64,000 bases of DNA from Methylomicrobium lacus LW14 (GCF_000527095.1 NZ_AZUN01000001.1:2645501-2709500), one strand, 5' to 3'. Positions 1 to 9,588 are shown, numbered from the stretch's first letter. Notes: generated by a model not told the origin, from the letters alone. Numbers and translations: made by a program.

Positions 1-2452
1 CATCCATGCCGGCAACGCGGCAGCGTTCGTTTTCCTCGCCAAGGGCGTTCGCCGTACAGGCAATAATCGGCAGGCGAGGACGCGCTTCCAATCGTTCATC
101 CTTCCGGATGGCCCTGGCCAATTCATAGCCGTCCATATTGGGCATATGGCAATCGGTAATGATTGCTGCGATCGATCGGCTCCGCCACAACGCCAATGCT
201 GACTCGCCGTCTTGTGCGGATTCGACGCGCAGACCGAGCAGTTCTATCTGACGTACCAGCAAGGCAAGATTGACCGGATGATCATCCACGGCAAGCACGA
301 TCGGAGCTGTGGCGACATCAGCCGCGAGGGGCTCGGTGGGCGAAATCTCGGTGCCTTGCACACATGACGGTATCGTCTTGATCTCGGTCAAAGGCAGGAC
401 CAGCGTAAGACTGAAGGTCGAGCCCCGTCCCGGGATACTTTCCAGATCGAGGTCGGCGCCCATGATTTCGGCAAGGCGTTTGCAGATCGCCAGGCCGAGT
501 CCGGTGCCCCCGTACATGCGCGCGGTATTGTCGGTCGCTTGCGTATAGAGCTGGAACAGTCGCGATTTTTGGGCCTGATCGAGGCCGATGCCGGTGTCCT
601 GGACCGAAAAACGTATTTTTTCAGCGCCCTCAAGCTGTTCGAGCACTTCGGCACGTATTTGTACCGAACCCTGATGGGTGAACTTGATCGCATTGCTGAC
701 CAGATTATTCAGAATCTGCGAGAGTCTGAGGGAATCGACAAGATGCGCCTTGCCGATCCTCTCATCGACATGCCGCTGCAAAATCAATTTCTTCGCGCTG
801 GCAACATGCGCATAAGTATTCGCCACATCCTGGAGCAGATGCGCGATGGTGGTCGCCTGCACCGAAAGCCCAAGCATGCCGGCTTCGATCTTTGACCAGT
901 CGAGAATGTCGCTGAGGATCCGCAGCAGACTATGGCCGGAATTGCGAGCCGATTGCAACGTTTTCTTTTGCTCGTTATCGAGAGGCGTGAGGGCGAGCAA
1001 TTCCAGCATGCCCAGCAATCCGCTCAGCGGCGTGCGGATTTCATGACTCATGGTCGCCAGAAACGAATCTTTCGCGCGGTTGGCAAATTCGGCTTTTTCT
1101 TTCGCCTGTTGCAGCAGTTCTTCGGTGCGCTTGCGCTCGGTGATGTCGCGCACGATGCCGATAAACCGGCGGCTATCGTCCGAGCGCATTTCGCTGACCT
1201 TCAAATCGAGCGGGAAGACGCCACCCTCTTTGCGGCGTCCGTGGACTTCCCGCACCCGGCCTACGATACGTGCCTCTCCGGTGGCGAGATAATGCCTTAA
1301 ATAGCCGTCGTGTTCGCTATGGTAGGGTTCAGGCATCAGCATTTTAATGTTCCTCCCGATGATTTCAGCACCGGCATAATCGAAGATGCGCTCAGCGGCG
1401 GGATTCACCGTCTCGACGATGCCATTTTCGCTGATGGTGATGATGCCGTCCGCGATATTATTGAGGATCGTGCGGATGTGCGTGGCGCTGTCCCGCAAGG
1501 CCTTCTGCGTGGCGTATTCTTCGGAGACGTCGCGGAATACCAATACCGTCCCGATCACCTGCCCCGCGCGGCTCCGAATCGGTGCGCTGCTGTCGGCGAT
1601 CGGATGTTCGCTGCCGTCGCGGGCGATCAAAAGGGTGTGATTGGCCAGCCCCTGCATCGCCCCCTTCGCCAAGGTTTCGAGCACCGGAATGGCGGCCGGT
1701 TGCCGCGTGTCCTGGTTGAGAATTCGAAAAATTTCAGTGACCGGCCGACCTACGGCCTCCTTATCGGGCCAACCGGTAAGCTGTTCCGCACTCGGATTCA
1801 GACGCGTGACCCTCCCCTCGGCGTCCGTCGTCAGTACCGCATCGCCGATCGAATTCAACGTGACAGCAAGATTTTCCTCACTGTTGCGCAGCTTATCGTT
1901 CGCCCTGACCACCTCCTGTGCGCGCTGGTATATTTCAGCTTCCATCTTTTCCATGCGCTCTTGCAGTTCTTCGGTGATAACCCCCTGCTGCTTCAGCCGG
2001 ATGAACTCGGTCACATCCTCGACCCGGTGGATGAGGTAGGCAAGCGAGCCGTCGGCATGAAAAACGGGTGAGTTCAGCGGACTCCAATAACGACCCTCGA
2101 AACCGCTTTCCGTTCCCGGCTTACGGATGTCATATTTTTGTATCGGCATCGCATGAGCTTTCCGGGTATTCCGCACCGTCATCAGGGAGGTTTGAAGATT
2201 GCGCACCCCGTCGGCGGCGGGATCGCTGGGATTGTCAGGAAAAACTTCGAAGATGTCGCAGCCGATAATGTCTTCCCGGCGAGTCATGGTGGCGCGCGCG
2301 TAGTCATCACTGACCGCGACGATATGAAAATCGCAATCCAGCACCAGGTACAATCCCGGCACGGATTCGAACAAGACCTGAAAATCGGGCTTCCGTACCG
2401 GCTTGGCGCTCGGCTTAACCGATGAGAAAAGAGGACCGCCTCCTCTGATCAT
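1..2452 (-). CDS. Hybrid sensor histidine kinase (3 PAS, HisKA, HATPase, REC), 3' end outside window
   Basis: The reading frame is open from an ATG at 2452 down to base 1, so about 817 residues are seen and the C-terminus is missing. In order there are an N-terminal PAS-like segment (about residues 20-150), two further PAS segments ending in the usual RDVSEE and RDITERK-type linkers, a HisKA dimerisation helix with the phospho-acceptor H470 in ATMSHEIRTPL, a HATPase with DTGIGL and GGTGLGLAI boxes, and a receiver domain with acceptor D767 in TDCHMPNMDGYE. This is a cytoplasmic multi-step phosphorelay kinase. No transmembrane segment is visible, so sensing is probably by the PAS domains. The start is supported by GGAGG seven bases upstream. 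An HPt domain or a second receiver may lie beyond the edge. The signal is unknown. Confidence 0.93.
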   Translation of the reverse strand, partial: MIRGGGPLFSSVKPSAKPVRKPDFQVLFESVPGLYLVLDCDFHIVAVSDDYARATMTRREDIIGCDIFEVFPDNPSDPAADGVRNLQTSLMTVRNTRKAHAMPIQKYDIRKPGTESGFEGRYWSPLNSPVFHADGSLAYLIHRVEDVTEFIRLKQQGVITEELQERMEKMEAEIYQRAQEVVRANDKLRNSEENLAVTLNSIGDAVLTTDAEGRVTRLNPSAEQLTGWPDKEAVGRPVTEIFRILNQDTRQPAAIPVLETLAKGAMQGLANHTLLIARDGSEHPIADSSAPIRSRAGQVIGTVLVFRDVSEEYATQKALRDSATHIRTILNNIADGIITISENGIVETVNPAAERIFDYAGAEIIGRNIKMLMPEPYHSEHDGYLRHYLATGEARIVGRVREVHGRRKEGGVFPLDLKVSEMRSDDSRRFIGIVRDITERKRTEELLQQAKEKAEFANRAKDSFLATMSHEIRTPLSGLLGMLELLALTPLDNEQKKTLQSARNSGHSLLRILSDILDWSKIEAGMLGLSVQATTIAHLLQDVANTYAHVASAKKLILQRHVDERIGKAHLVDSLRLSQILNNLVSNAIKFTHQGSVQIRAEVLEQLEGAEKIRFSVQDTGIGLDQAQKSRLFQLYTQATDNTARMYGGTGLGLAICKRLAEIMGADLDLESIPGRGSTFSLTLVLPLTEIKTIPSCVQGTEISPTEPLAADVATAPIVLAVDDHPVNLALLVRQIELLGLRVESAQDGESALALWRSRSIAAIITDCHMPNMDGYELARAIRKDERLEARPRLPIIACTANALGEENERCRVAGMD

Positions 2453-3108
2453 GAGTTAGCCTCCTAAAAGTCGAGCGCTTGCGAAGAGCTCAAGCCAATG
2501 TATTTTACGGCCATATTCGACCCCCGGCGAGCGTCCGCCAACATCACTCGAAAGCACAAGAAAAAATGGAAACCTTTTGTCGAGACAAAGCGAACGCATG
2601 TGACTATCGGCTATTTCAGCCGTCATCAATAAGCGCTTAACGAAAAGTTCTCGGGTATTTCCCATAGGGATTGTCGAACCCACACCAAACGCAGCATGAT
2701 GACAATACCTATTCAATTGTTTATTAATGATTCGCGTAAAATCATATCAAACCAATCTTATTGATTTATTACCTAACAGACAAAATACTGTAAATTAAAC
2801 ATATACTCTCCTGACCCGGCCACTGCAATGCCGTTTCGACAACGCTATTTTGAGTTTTCACGCCTTGTCTTGCCGCCAGTGACTTCGCCCCCACTTTCCC
2901 GTTCCGGCGCAGTGTATATTCTGCATGCCATTTTTTGCTTATCGCATTTTTCCGACGTGCCATTATGTTAAAAATGCTATCGGATACGCTTTGTTTTCTA
3001 CGGGATTCACCCAGCATCGACACCGTACGTGTAATAATTTAACTTGCTAGGTAAGCCACGCATCGTTGCATCCCTCCGGCTTAATCTTATTCAGATCGGT
3101 GAAAATAT
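2453..3108. other. AT-rich intergenic region, no supported gene
   Basis: About 650 bases separate the sensor kinase start from the end of moeB. Two short minus-strand frames (2456-2716 and 2769-3023) have no recognisable domain, no good ribosome site and low-complexity composition, so I do not call them. The kinase promoter must lie in the kinase-proximal part, but I see no convincing sigma-70 hexamers. Confidence 0.6.
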
Positions 3109-3864
3109 CTATCCAAGATGCTTTTCGCTGCATACCGGACACTTCGGGTTTTTTCTCAATTTCATCGTATTGAACTCCATCGTCAATCCGTCCAATAGCA
3201 ATAACCTGCCGGTCAACGTTGCGCCGATGCCGACGATCAGCTTGATCGCCTCCATCGCCTGAATCGCGCCGATGATGCCGGTCACCGGCGCCACGACGCC
3301 ATTCGTGGCGCAATTCAGCGGCTCCTCGCCGTCCATCCGATACAGGCAGTTGTAACAAGGGCTGTCTCCCCTGCCCGGCGTAAACACCGCGACCTGGCCT
3401 TCGAAGCGGATCGCCGCGCCTGAGACCAACGGCGTTTCGTGTTCGACGCAGGCCCGATTGATCGCAAAGCGGGTCGTGAAATTGTCGCTGCAGTCGAGCA
3501 CCAGATCGGCGGCTTCGACTTCCTGGGCAAGCTCCGCGCCGCCGAGCCGTTGCTTGACCGCCCTGACATTCACGTCAGGATTCAGCCGATTCAGAGTCTG
3601 CCGGGTTGAAATGACTTTCGGAGTCCCTATATCGTCGGTGTAGTGAGCGATCTGTCGCTGCAAATTGGATAAATCGACATCGTCATCATCGAAAATGGTG
3701 ATATTGCCGGTGCCTGCCGCGGCGAGATAAATCGATGCGGGCGACCCGAGCCCCCCGGCGCCGATGATCAGCACCTTCGCGGCAAGCAGTTTCTGCTGAC
3801 CTTCGACATCGATCTGCGGCAGCATGATTTGCCGGCTGTAGCGTAAGAGTTGGTTGTCGTTCAT
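3109..3864 (-). CDS. moeB: MoeB/ThiF-family adenylyltransferase (molybdopterin-synthase sulfur-carrier activating enzyme)
   Basis: Adenylates the C-terminal glycine of a ubiquitin-like sulfur carrier (MoaD, or ThiS in the ThiF branch) for sulfur transfer. With the start at 3864 the protein is 251 residues, the usual MoeB length. It opens with the family signature RYSRQIMLPQ, has the nucleotide-binding GAGGLGSP at residues 35-42, and keeps both zinc CxxC pairs (CYNC and CPVC near the C-terminus). A longer frame starts at 3945, but that ATG lies inside the CIRCE operator of groESL and adds 27 residues that MoeB proteins lack, so the internal ATG is preferred. No moa/thi genes lie nearby, so MoeB versus ThiF rests on sequence only. 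It is divergent from groES. Confidence 0.88.
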   Translation of the reverse strand: MNDNQLLRYSRQIMLPQIDVEGQQKLLAAKVLIIGAGGLGSPASIYLAAAGTGNITIFDDDDVDLSNLQRQIAHYTDDIGTPKVISTRQTLNRLNPDVNVRAVKQRLGGAELAQEVEAADLVLDCSDNFTTRFAINRACVEHETPLVSGAAIRFEGQVAVFTPGRGDSPCYNCLYRMDGEEPLNCATNGVVAPVTGIIGAIQAMEAIKLIVGIGATLTGRLLLLDGLTMEFNTMKLRKNPKCPVCSEKHLG

Positions 3865-3907
3865 GAGTCGTAGGGATTGTAAGGCAGCGGGAATGATGCC
3901 AAAGAAC

Positions 3908-3935
3908 TTGACAGACTGCAAAACCTGTTTATTAT
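3908..3935 (+). promoter_or_regulatory. groESL sigma-70 promoter
   Basis: A consensus -35 TTGACA (3908-3913) is followed after 16 bases by a -10-like TATTAT (3930-3935). It directly abuts and partly overlaps the CIRCE operator, which is where a HrcA-repressed promoter is expected. The groES start is about 60 bases downstream. Confidence 0.75.
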
Positions 3936-3961
3936 TAGCACTCATTGAACGCGAGTGCTAA
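3935..3961 (+). promoter_or_regulatory. CIRCE operator (HrcA binding site) of groESL
   Basis: The element matches the 9-9-9 CIRCE consensus exactly: TTAGCACTC, nine bases, GAGTGCTAA. It sits at the expected transcription start of groESL, between the -10 hexamer and the groES ribosome site. HrcA repression is well established for this element. It implies that groESL here is controlled by HrcA rather than by sigma-32 alone, the usual mode in enteric bacteria. No hrcA gene is in the window. Confidence 0.97.
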
Positions 3962-3995
3962 TAACCTTTTACCTTTAATTTTTTAGGAGAGATTG

Positions 3996-4283
3996 ATGAA
4001 AATACGTCCGTTACACGACAGAGTGATAGTCAAACGCGTCGAGGAAGAAACCACAACCGCAGGCGGCATCGTGCTGCCCGGCTCAGCGGCCGAAAAGCCT
4101 AGCCAAGGCGTGATCCTTGCGGTCGGCACCGGCAAACATCTGGACAATGGCGACATTCGCCCCTTGGAAGTCAAGGTCGGCGACAAGGTACTGTTCGGCA
4201 AATACTCCGGCAACGAAGTCAAGATTGACGGCGAAGAACTTATCGTGATGCGCGAAGACGACATTATGGGCGTATTGGGTTAA
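3996..4283 (+). CDS. groES: Co-chaperonin GroES
   Basis: 95-residue GroES (normal length). It begins MKIRPLHDRV and carries the mobile-loop region with TAGGIVLPGSA that contacts GroEL, and the typical ending EDDIMGVLG. A TTG at 3993 lies in frame three bases earlier, but ATG at 3996 is preceded by AGGAGA at ideal distance. It forms an operon with groEL (51 bases apart) under the CIRCE-controlled promoter. It caps the GroEL cage during ATP-driven protein folding in the cytoplasm. Confidence 0.99.
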   Translation: MKIRPLHDRVIVKRVEEETTTAGGIVLPGSAAEKPSQGVILAVGTGKHLDNGDIRPLEVKVGDKVLFGKYSGNEVKIDGEELIVMREDDIMGVLG

Positions 4284-4334
4284 ACCACCCCGTAACCTCA
4301 TCACAATCAATTAACACATCAGTCAGGAATTAAA

Positions 4335-5993
4335 ATGGCAGCAAAAGACGTATATTTTGGTGATGACGCACGTAGCCGCATGGCGAAAGGCGTCAATATT
4401 TTGGCAAACGCAGTAAAAGTCACTTTGGGCCCTAAAGGCCGCAACGCAATCCTGGACAAGAGCTTTGGCGCGCCGACCATCACCAAAGACGGCGTATCGG
4501 TTGCGAAAGAAATCGAATTGAAGGACAAATTCGAAAACATGGGCGCGCAAATGGTCAAGGAAGTCGCGTCGCATACCTCCGACGTGGCCGGCGACGGCAC
4601 CACCACCGCGACCGTTCTGGCGCAATCGATCGTCAATGAAGGCTTGAAAGCGGTTGCAGCGGGCATGAACCCGATGGACCTGAAACGCGGCATTGACCTC
4701 GCGGTCACCAAAGCGGTCGAAGCGATCGTCGCTTCCGCGACCCCATGCACCGACAACAAGGCGATTGCGCAAGTCGGCACCATTTCCGCTAACTCCGACG
4801 AGTCTGTCGGCAACATCATCGCCGAAGCGATGGAAAAAGTCGGCAAGGAAGGCGTAATCACCGTTGAAGAAGGCTCGGGCCTGGACAATCAACTGGACGT
4901 CGTCGAAGGCATGCAGTTCGACCGCGGTTATCTGTCTCCGTACTTCATCAACAAGCAAGACAGCATGAGCGTCGAACTGGACGATCCGCTGATTCTGATC
5001 TACGAAAAGAAAGTCTCCAATATCCGCGAAATGCTGCCGGTTCTGGAAGCGGTCGCAAAATCCGGCCGTCCGTTGCTGATCATTGCCGAAGACGTTGAAG
5101 GCGAAGCCTTGGCGACTCTGGTCGTCAACACGATCCGCGGCATCGTCAAAGTCGCTGCGGTTAAAGCCCCAGGCTTCGGCGACCGCCGTAAAGCGATGCT
5201 CGAAGACATCGCGGTATTGACCGGCGGCACCGTGATTTCTGAAGAAATCGGCCTGTCTCTGGAAAAAGCCGAGCTGTCACAACTGGGCACCGCGAAGAAA
5301 GTCCTGGTGACCAAAGAAAACACCACGATCATCGACGGCGCCGGCTCCGAAGACAAGATCAAAGGCCGCGTCGCACAAATCCGCGCGCAAGCCGACGAAG
5401 CCACTTCCGATTATGACAAGGAAAAACTGCAAGAGCGTCTGGCGAAACTGGCCGGCGGCGTTGCGGTAATCAAAGTCGGCGCGGCAACCGAAATCGAAAT
5501 GAAGGAAAAGAAAGCCCGCGTCGAAGACGCGCTGCATTCAACCCGCGCTGCGGTTGAAGAAGGCGTCGTCGCCGGCGGCGGCACCGCGCTGGTGCGCGCG
5601 CTTTCCGCACTGGAAAAGCTGGAAGGCGCGAACCACGACCAAACCGTTGGCGTGAACATTCTGCGCCGCGCGATCGAAGAGCCGCTGCGCCAAATCGTCG
5701 CGAACGCCGGCGACGAACCATCTGTCGTCTTCAATGAAGTCAAAAAGGGCACAGGCAGCTACGGTTACAACGCGGCGACCGGCCAATACGGCGATATGAT
5801 CGAAATGGGTATTCTGGACCCTGCGAAAGTGACCCGCACCGCGTTGCAAAACGCGGCTTCCGTGGCCAGCCTGATGCTGACCACCGAAGTGATGATCGCC
5901 GATGCGCCTGCCGACAACAAAGCCGGCGGCATGCCGGACATGGGCGGCATGGGCGGCATGGGTGGAATGGGCGGTATGGGCGGCATGATGTAA
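4335..5993 (+). CDS. groEL: Chaperonin GroEL
   Basis: 552 residues, a full-length group I chaperonin subunit. It starts MAAKDVYFGDDARSRM, contains the ATP-binding GDGTTTATVLA segment (about residues 86-96), and ends in the methionine/glycine-rich GGM repeat tail typical of GroEL. With GroES it forms the 14-mer folding machine. SD-like AGGAA precedes the ATG at normal spacing. An intrinsic terminator follows at 6033, closing the operon. Codon use is biased as expected for a highly expressed gene. Confidence 0.99.
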   Translation: MAAKDVYFGDDARSRMAKGVNILANAVKVTLGPKGRNAILDKSFGAPTITKDGVSVAKEIELKDKFENMGAQMVKEVASHTSDVAGDGTTTATVLAQSIVNEGLKAVAAGMNPMDLKRGIDLAVTKAVEAIVASATPCTDNKAIAQVGTISANSDESVGNIIAEAMEKVGKEGVITVEEGSGLDNQLDVVEGMQFDRGYLSPYFINKQDSMSVELDDPLILIYEKKVSNIREMLPVLEAVAKSGRPLLIIAEDVEGEALATLVVNTIRGIVKVAAVKAPGFGDRRKAMLEDIAVLTGGTVISEEIGLSLEKAELSQLGTAKKVLVTKENTTIIDGAGSEDKIKGRVAQIRAQADEATSDYDKEKLQERLAKLAGGVAVIKVGAATEIEMKEKKARVEDALHSTRAAVEEGVVAGGGTALVRALSALEKLEGANHDQTVGVNILRRAIEEPLRQIVANAGDEPSVVFNEVKKGTGSYGYNAATGQYGDMIEMGILDPAKVTRTALQNAASVASLMLTTEVMIADAPADNKAGGMPDMGGMGGMGGMGGMGGMM

Positions 5994-6032
5994 TCGCCCC
6001 GCCTTTAAAGCGCCTAAGCGCTTTAAGCTCGA

Positions 6033-6068
6033 AGCCCCGGCTGGACGCAGTTCAGCCGGGGCTTTTTT
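6033..6068 (+). terminator. Rho-independent terminator of groESL
   Basis: An 11-bp perfect stem (AGCCCCGGCTG / CAGCCGGGGCT) with a 9-base loop is followed by a run of T residues (6063-6068). A second, weaker hairpin AAAGCG/CGCTTT lies just upstream (6007-6025). Confidence 0.92.
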
Positions 6069-6273
6069 GTTTTTACTCTTACGCTGAACAAGATATATTA
6101 TTCCTGTCGACAGAGCTTAAGAGCTTGGCATGGTACCCCCCATACCTCTTCCAGGCTTCAAGTTTACCCAGGATCATCCGGCCGGAGATATTTGAACTAC
6201 ACTTAAGAGTCCCATATCCGAATGAACTCGCCGCTTATTATCCGCACGGTTCATCTTCTAGCAGGTCAACTTC

Positions 6274-8175
6274 ATGACGTTATCCAAGCAGCTATCAATT
6301 CTGATTTCAGTGCTTTTCCTCGCGATATTCAGCGTCAATTATGTCATCAGCATCAACAATATCAGAAGTTATCTTCAGATCGAATCACAAGTGCATGCGC
6401 AGGACACAGCCACATCGTTAGGCTTGTCATTGAGCCCCTACATTCTGAAGGAATCCGATCCGATCCTGAAAACGATGATCAGCGCGGTCTTTGACATGGG
6501 CTATTACAAGGAAATCAAACTGGACAATGCCGATGACAAGACGCTGGTCAAATTGACAAATACCAAGGTTTTTGAAGAAGTGCCAAGCTGGTTCATCAAG
6601 CTGCTGCCGATGGAAACCGTGACGGCGGAAAGCGAAATCAACTCGGGCTGGACATTCGGCGGCACCTTATTTGTGACGGTCAACCCTGGCTACGCCTATC
6701 TAAAACTCTACCAGCAGGCGAAAAATGCATTTTATTTTTCTCTGCTGGCATTTTCAGTATGGATCTGCGTATTGTTTTTCGTCCTGCGCCTGACGCTCAG
6801 GCCGCTCAAAAAGATTAATGAACTCGCCTTGGCGATCGCCGATGGCCACTTCGACAAGATCGCGCATTTGCCTTGGACGACCGAGGTTAAAAATGTCGCA
6901 CACTCGATGAACGTCATGTCGCGCAAATTGAGCGGCGTGATGACGAATCTGAACGACAAACTCTCTGCTCTCGGCCAAAAGCTCCAGCTCGACGGACTCA
7001 CCGGACTCTATAACAAAAACTCCTTCGACTCGGATTTAAAACAGCTTTATCTGGAACCCACGGACGGCTACCTTTTTCTGATCAAAACCGACTGTTTGGC
7101 CAACCTGGTCAAAGAGCGCGGCAGCGAGGCAATCGATGCTTTTTTACAAGCTTGCGCCGCGCAATTGAAGCAGACCGCACAAAATTTTTCCAGCGAAGCG
7201 ACCGCCTATCATTTTTATGGCGCGGAATTTGCCGTCCTGGCCCGCAATATTCAGCCGTCGCAAGCGCGAAAACTGGCAAAATCCTTGAGCATGACCCTCT
7301 CCGAACTAGGACACGTCCATCACAAAGACGATATCGGCCATATTGGCGTGGTTGCAATCGACCCTTTGGGCTCACCCGAAGATATGCTGGCCGCGGCGCA
7401 CGAAGCTTACGAACAGGCCGTGATCATCGGCCCCAACAGCTATTACATCAGAACCGGAGACGATCGCGCCAAAGACATAGCGGAATGGAAATCTCTGGTA
7501 TTCGATGTGGTTGATCGAAATTCCTACACCATTCAATTCATCAGCCCGATTCAAAACTTGGCTGATCAACGCATTTTAATGGATGAGGCTTTTATCCAGG
7601 TCTTCGACAAACATGGCACGTCACTGCCTGTCGGCTTATTTGTCTCGATAGCCGAAAAATACGAAAAAATTGTCGCATTGGATCGCGGTGTGATCGAAAA
7701 AGTGATTGCCCATCTGGAAAGCGCTTCTCCCTCGCTGAATATCGCGGTCAACCTGTCTAGCCGAACGATTAAAAACGGCGACTTTCGCGCATGGTTAACC
7801 CAGCAACTCAAACAATACGCCGCGATCGCGCCGCAATTGATCACCAGCTTTTCCGCCTATGCGGTCGCTAAAGATTTCGACACCTATCACGAATTTATTG
7901 TATTTCTCCGCACTTTTGGTGTTCGTGTCGCGCTGAAACGTTTCGACGCCCAATCGATGCCGCTGGACAAACTAAAAACCCTAAAACCCGACTTTGTCCG
8001 TTTAAGCCGGGAATTGAGCAATAATTTGCACGGCGATTCGGAAAAAATCTCCTTTCTGCAAACCGTTAAAGAAATCGGCGACCTGCTGGACATTTCGATT
8101 CTTGCCGAAAACGTTCTTGCAGATACCGATTTTGATATTGTCAAGAATATAGGGCTCACCGGGGCGAGTCGTTGA
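6274..8175 (+). CDS. lapD: LapD-like c-di-GMP receptor (LapD/MoxY periplasmic domain, HAMP, degenerate GGDEF and EAL)
   Basis: 633 residues, close to the length of Pseudomonas LapD. An N-terminal membrane helix (about 7-27) is followed by a periplasmic domain of about 120 residues, a second membrane helix (about 150-170), a HAMP linker, then a GGDEF-like domain whose signature is reduced to GAEF (about 316) and an EAL-like domain without the EAL motif. Degeneration of both catalytic sites is the hallmark of LapD, which binds c-di-GMP through the EAL fold and sequesters the periplasmic protease LapG. The next gene is LapG, 29 bases downstream, which confirms the assignment. Role: inside-out control of surface adhesin release and biofilm formation. 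The adhesin substrate is not in the window. Confidence 0.92.
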   Translation: MTLSKQLSILISVLFLAIFSVNYVISINNIRSYLQIESQVHAQDTATSLGLSLSPYILKESDPILKTMISAVFDMGYYKEIKLDNADDKTLVKLTNTKVFEEVPSWFIKLLPMETVTAESEINSGWTFGGTLFVTVNPGYAYLKLYQQAKNAFYFSLLAFSVWICVLFFVLRLTLRPLKKINELALAIADGHFDKIAHLPWTTEVKNVAHSMNVMSRKLSGVMTNLNDKLSALGQKLQLDGLTGLYNKNSFDSDLKQLYLEPTDGYLFLIKTDCLANLVKERGSEAIDAFLQACAAQLKQTAQNFSSEATAYHFYGAEFAVLARNIQPSQARKLAKSLSMTLSELGHVHHKDDIGHIGVVAIDPLGSPEDMLAAAHEAYEQAVIIGPNSYYIRTGDDRAKDIAEWKSLVFDVVDRNSYTIQFISPIQNLADQRILMDEAFIQVFDKHGTSLPVGLFVSIAEKYEKIVALDRGVIEKVIAHLESASPSLNIAVNLSSRTIKNGDFRAWLTQQLKQYAAIAPQLITSFSAYAVAKDFDTYHEFIVFLRTFGVRVALKRFDAQSMPLDKLKTLKPDFVRLSRELSNNLHGDSEKISFLQTVKEIGDLLDISILAENVLADTDFDIVKNIGLTGASR

Positions 8176-8204
8176 CGCCGCGAAGTTCTCAAACAGTTTA
8201 ATGT

Positions 8205-8870
8205 ATGCCGCGCTCTCACCGCCCAATTTTTGCCCAAGCCATCATCTTTTATATTTGCCTGATGATGGCCGGCAGTGCTTTGGGCTGGATTGAGTTAACT
8301 GCCGAAATACTGACTCAGGCGAAGCATAAACACGGCGAGCAAGCGCAACACCGGCTCATCCGCTGGCAAAATTTACTGACCTCCGCGAAAAACCTTCCCG
8401 AAAAAGACAAACTGAAACAGGTAAATGATTTTTTTAATCTCAATGCGCTTTTCATTGACGATATAATACAGTGGAAGACAGAAGGCTACTGGGCCACGCC
8501 ATTGGAATTGCTGGCGACCGGTGCCGGCGATTGCGAGGACTTTGCGATCGCCAAATATTTCACCTTACTGGAACTTGGCGTAGACGAAAGCAAAATGCGT
8601 ATTACTTATGTCAAGTCACTGCGACGCAATCAGCCCCATATGGTATTAACTTTTTTTGCCTCACTCAAATCGGTTTCGGAAGTGCTCGACAATTTGATCA
8701 CTGAGATCAAGCCTGCCACGCAACGCTCCGACCTGTTGCCGGTTTACAGCTTTAACGGTACCGGTTTATGGACAGCTAAAGCGAGAACTGCCGGCAACCG
8801 TGTGGGCGATTCAAACCGCTTGAAATTGTGGAGTGAACTCCAAGATAGAATGCTGAAAAATCCATTGTAG
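8205..8870 (+). CDS. lapG: LapG-type periplasmic cysteine protease (bacterial transglutaminase-like, C93)
   Basis: 221 residues. A hydrophobic N-terminal segment (about 8-27) looks like a signal peptide. The catalytic triad is readable: C110 in GAGDCEDFA, H145 in QPHMVL and D162 in VLDNL, with spacing close to that in characterised LapG. LapG cleaves the N-terminal retention module of large RTX adhesins (at a TAAG-like site) when LapD releases it at low c-di-GMP. It lies directly behind lapD and was probably co-transcribed with it. A calcium requirement is known for the family but cannot be judged here. Confidence 0.9.
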   Translation: MPRSHRPIFAQAIIFYICLMMAGSALGWIELTAEILTQAKHKHGEQAQHRLIRWQNLLTSAKNLPEKDKLKQVNDFFNLNALFIDDIIQWKTEGYWATPLELLATGAGDCEDFAIAKYFTLLELGVDESKMRITYVKSLRRNQPHMVLTFFASLKSVSEVLDNLITEIKPATQRSDLLPVYSFNGTGLWTAKARTAGNRVGDSNRLKLWSELQDRMLKNPL

Positions 8871-8874
8871 CCTG

Positions 8875-9588
8875 ATGGAATCGTTTACATATCAGATCAA
8901 ACGCACGCCGCGAGCCTCTAAAACGCGCATCGTTGTGACGCTCGAAAAAATTGAAGTCATCGCACCGTTTCATATTTCTGACGACAGGCTGCATCAATTT
9001 GTTAAGGAGCAGTGGAGCTGGATTACCGATGCGGTTCGAAAACTTAAATCCCGTGCCGCGCAACATCAAAGTCTAGCACCCAAAGCTTATCATGATGGCG
9101 CATCCATCCCTTACCAGGGAAAAACTTATCCCTTGTCTTTGGCACCGACCGACTTAAAAAAAATCAAAATTGAACATGCGTTGACCTTTACCGCGCATAT
9201 TCCGCATGCACAATGGGACACAATCGGCAGCGAAGAGATCAGAGCCGCGATTATCCGCTGGATGAAGATCAATGTAAAAATGACCGTGGAGCAGCTGGTT
9301 TGTCGGCATGGCCCCAAGCACCAATTATTTCCCAAATCGATTGTTATCAAATCGCAAAAATCGCGCTGGGGCAGTTGCGGCATTCATAATGACATCGCAA
9401 TCAACTGGCTTCTCGCCCTGGCCCCGCTTGAAATTTTGGAATATGTCGTGGTGCACGAACTTTGCCATATCCAGGAAAAAAATCATTCAAAACAATTCTG
9501 GGCACTCGTCGCGCAACACCTTCCCACTTACCGAAGCGCCAGGCTATGGCTGAAACAGCACGGCAGAACGCTCATGCTAGGCATTTAG
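8875..9588 (+). CDS. YgjP/DUF45-family metal-dependent peptidase (M48-like)
   Basis: 237 residues, starting five bases after the lapG stop and so probably in the same transcript. The C-terminal half has the DUF45 signature: SRWGSC, then INWLLALAP, the zinc-binding HELCH at residues 194-198 and the NHSKQFW motif following it. Proteins of this family (YgjP, UTP pyrophosphatase-associated) are cytoplasmic zinc metallopeptidase-like proteins of poorly known substrate. No signal peptide is seen. Its link to LapD/LapG is positional only. Confidence 0.85.
   Translation: MESFTYQIKRTPRASKTRIVVTLEKIEVIAPFHISDDRLHQFVKEQWSWITDAVRKLKSRAAQHQSLAPKAYHDGASIPYQGKTYPLSLAPTDLKKIKIEHALTFTAHIPHAQWDTIGSEEIRAAIIRWMKINVKMTVEQLVCRHGPKHQLFPKSIVIKSQKSRWGSCGIHNDIAINWLLALAPLEILEYVVVHELCHIQEKNHSKQFWALVAQHLPTYRSARLWLKQHGRTLMLGI

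Noticed and set aside
2456..2716. 86-codon minus-strand frame before the sensor kinase
   Set aside because: No domain, no ribosome site, and its stop overlaps the kinase ribosome site.
2769..3023. 84-codon minus-strand frame
   Set aside because: No recognisable family, unlikely composition and no initiation signal.
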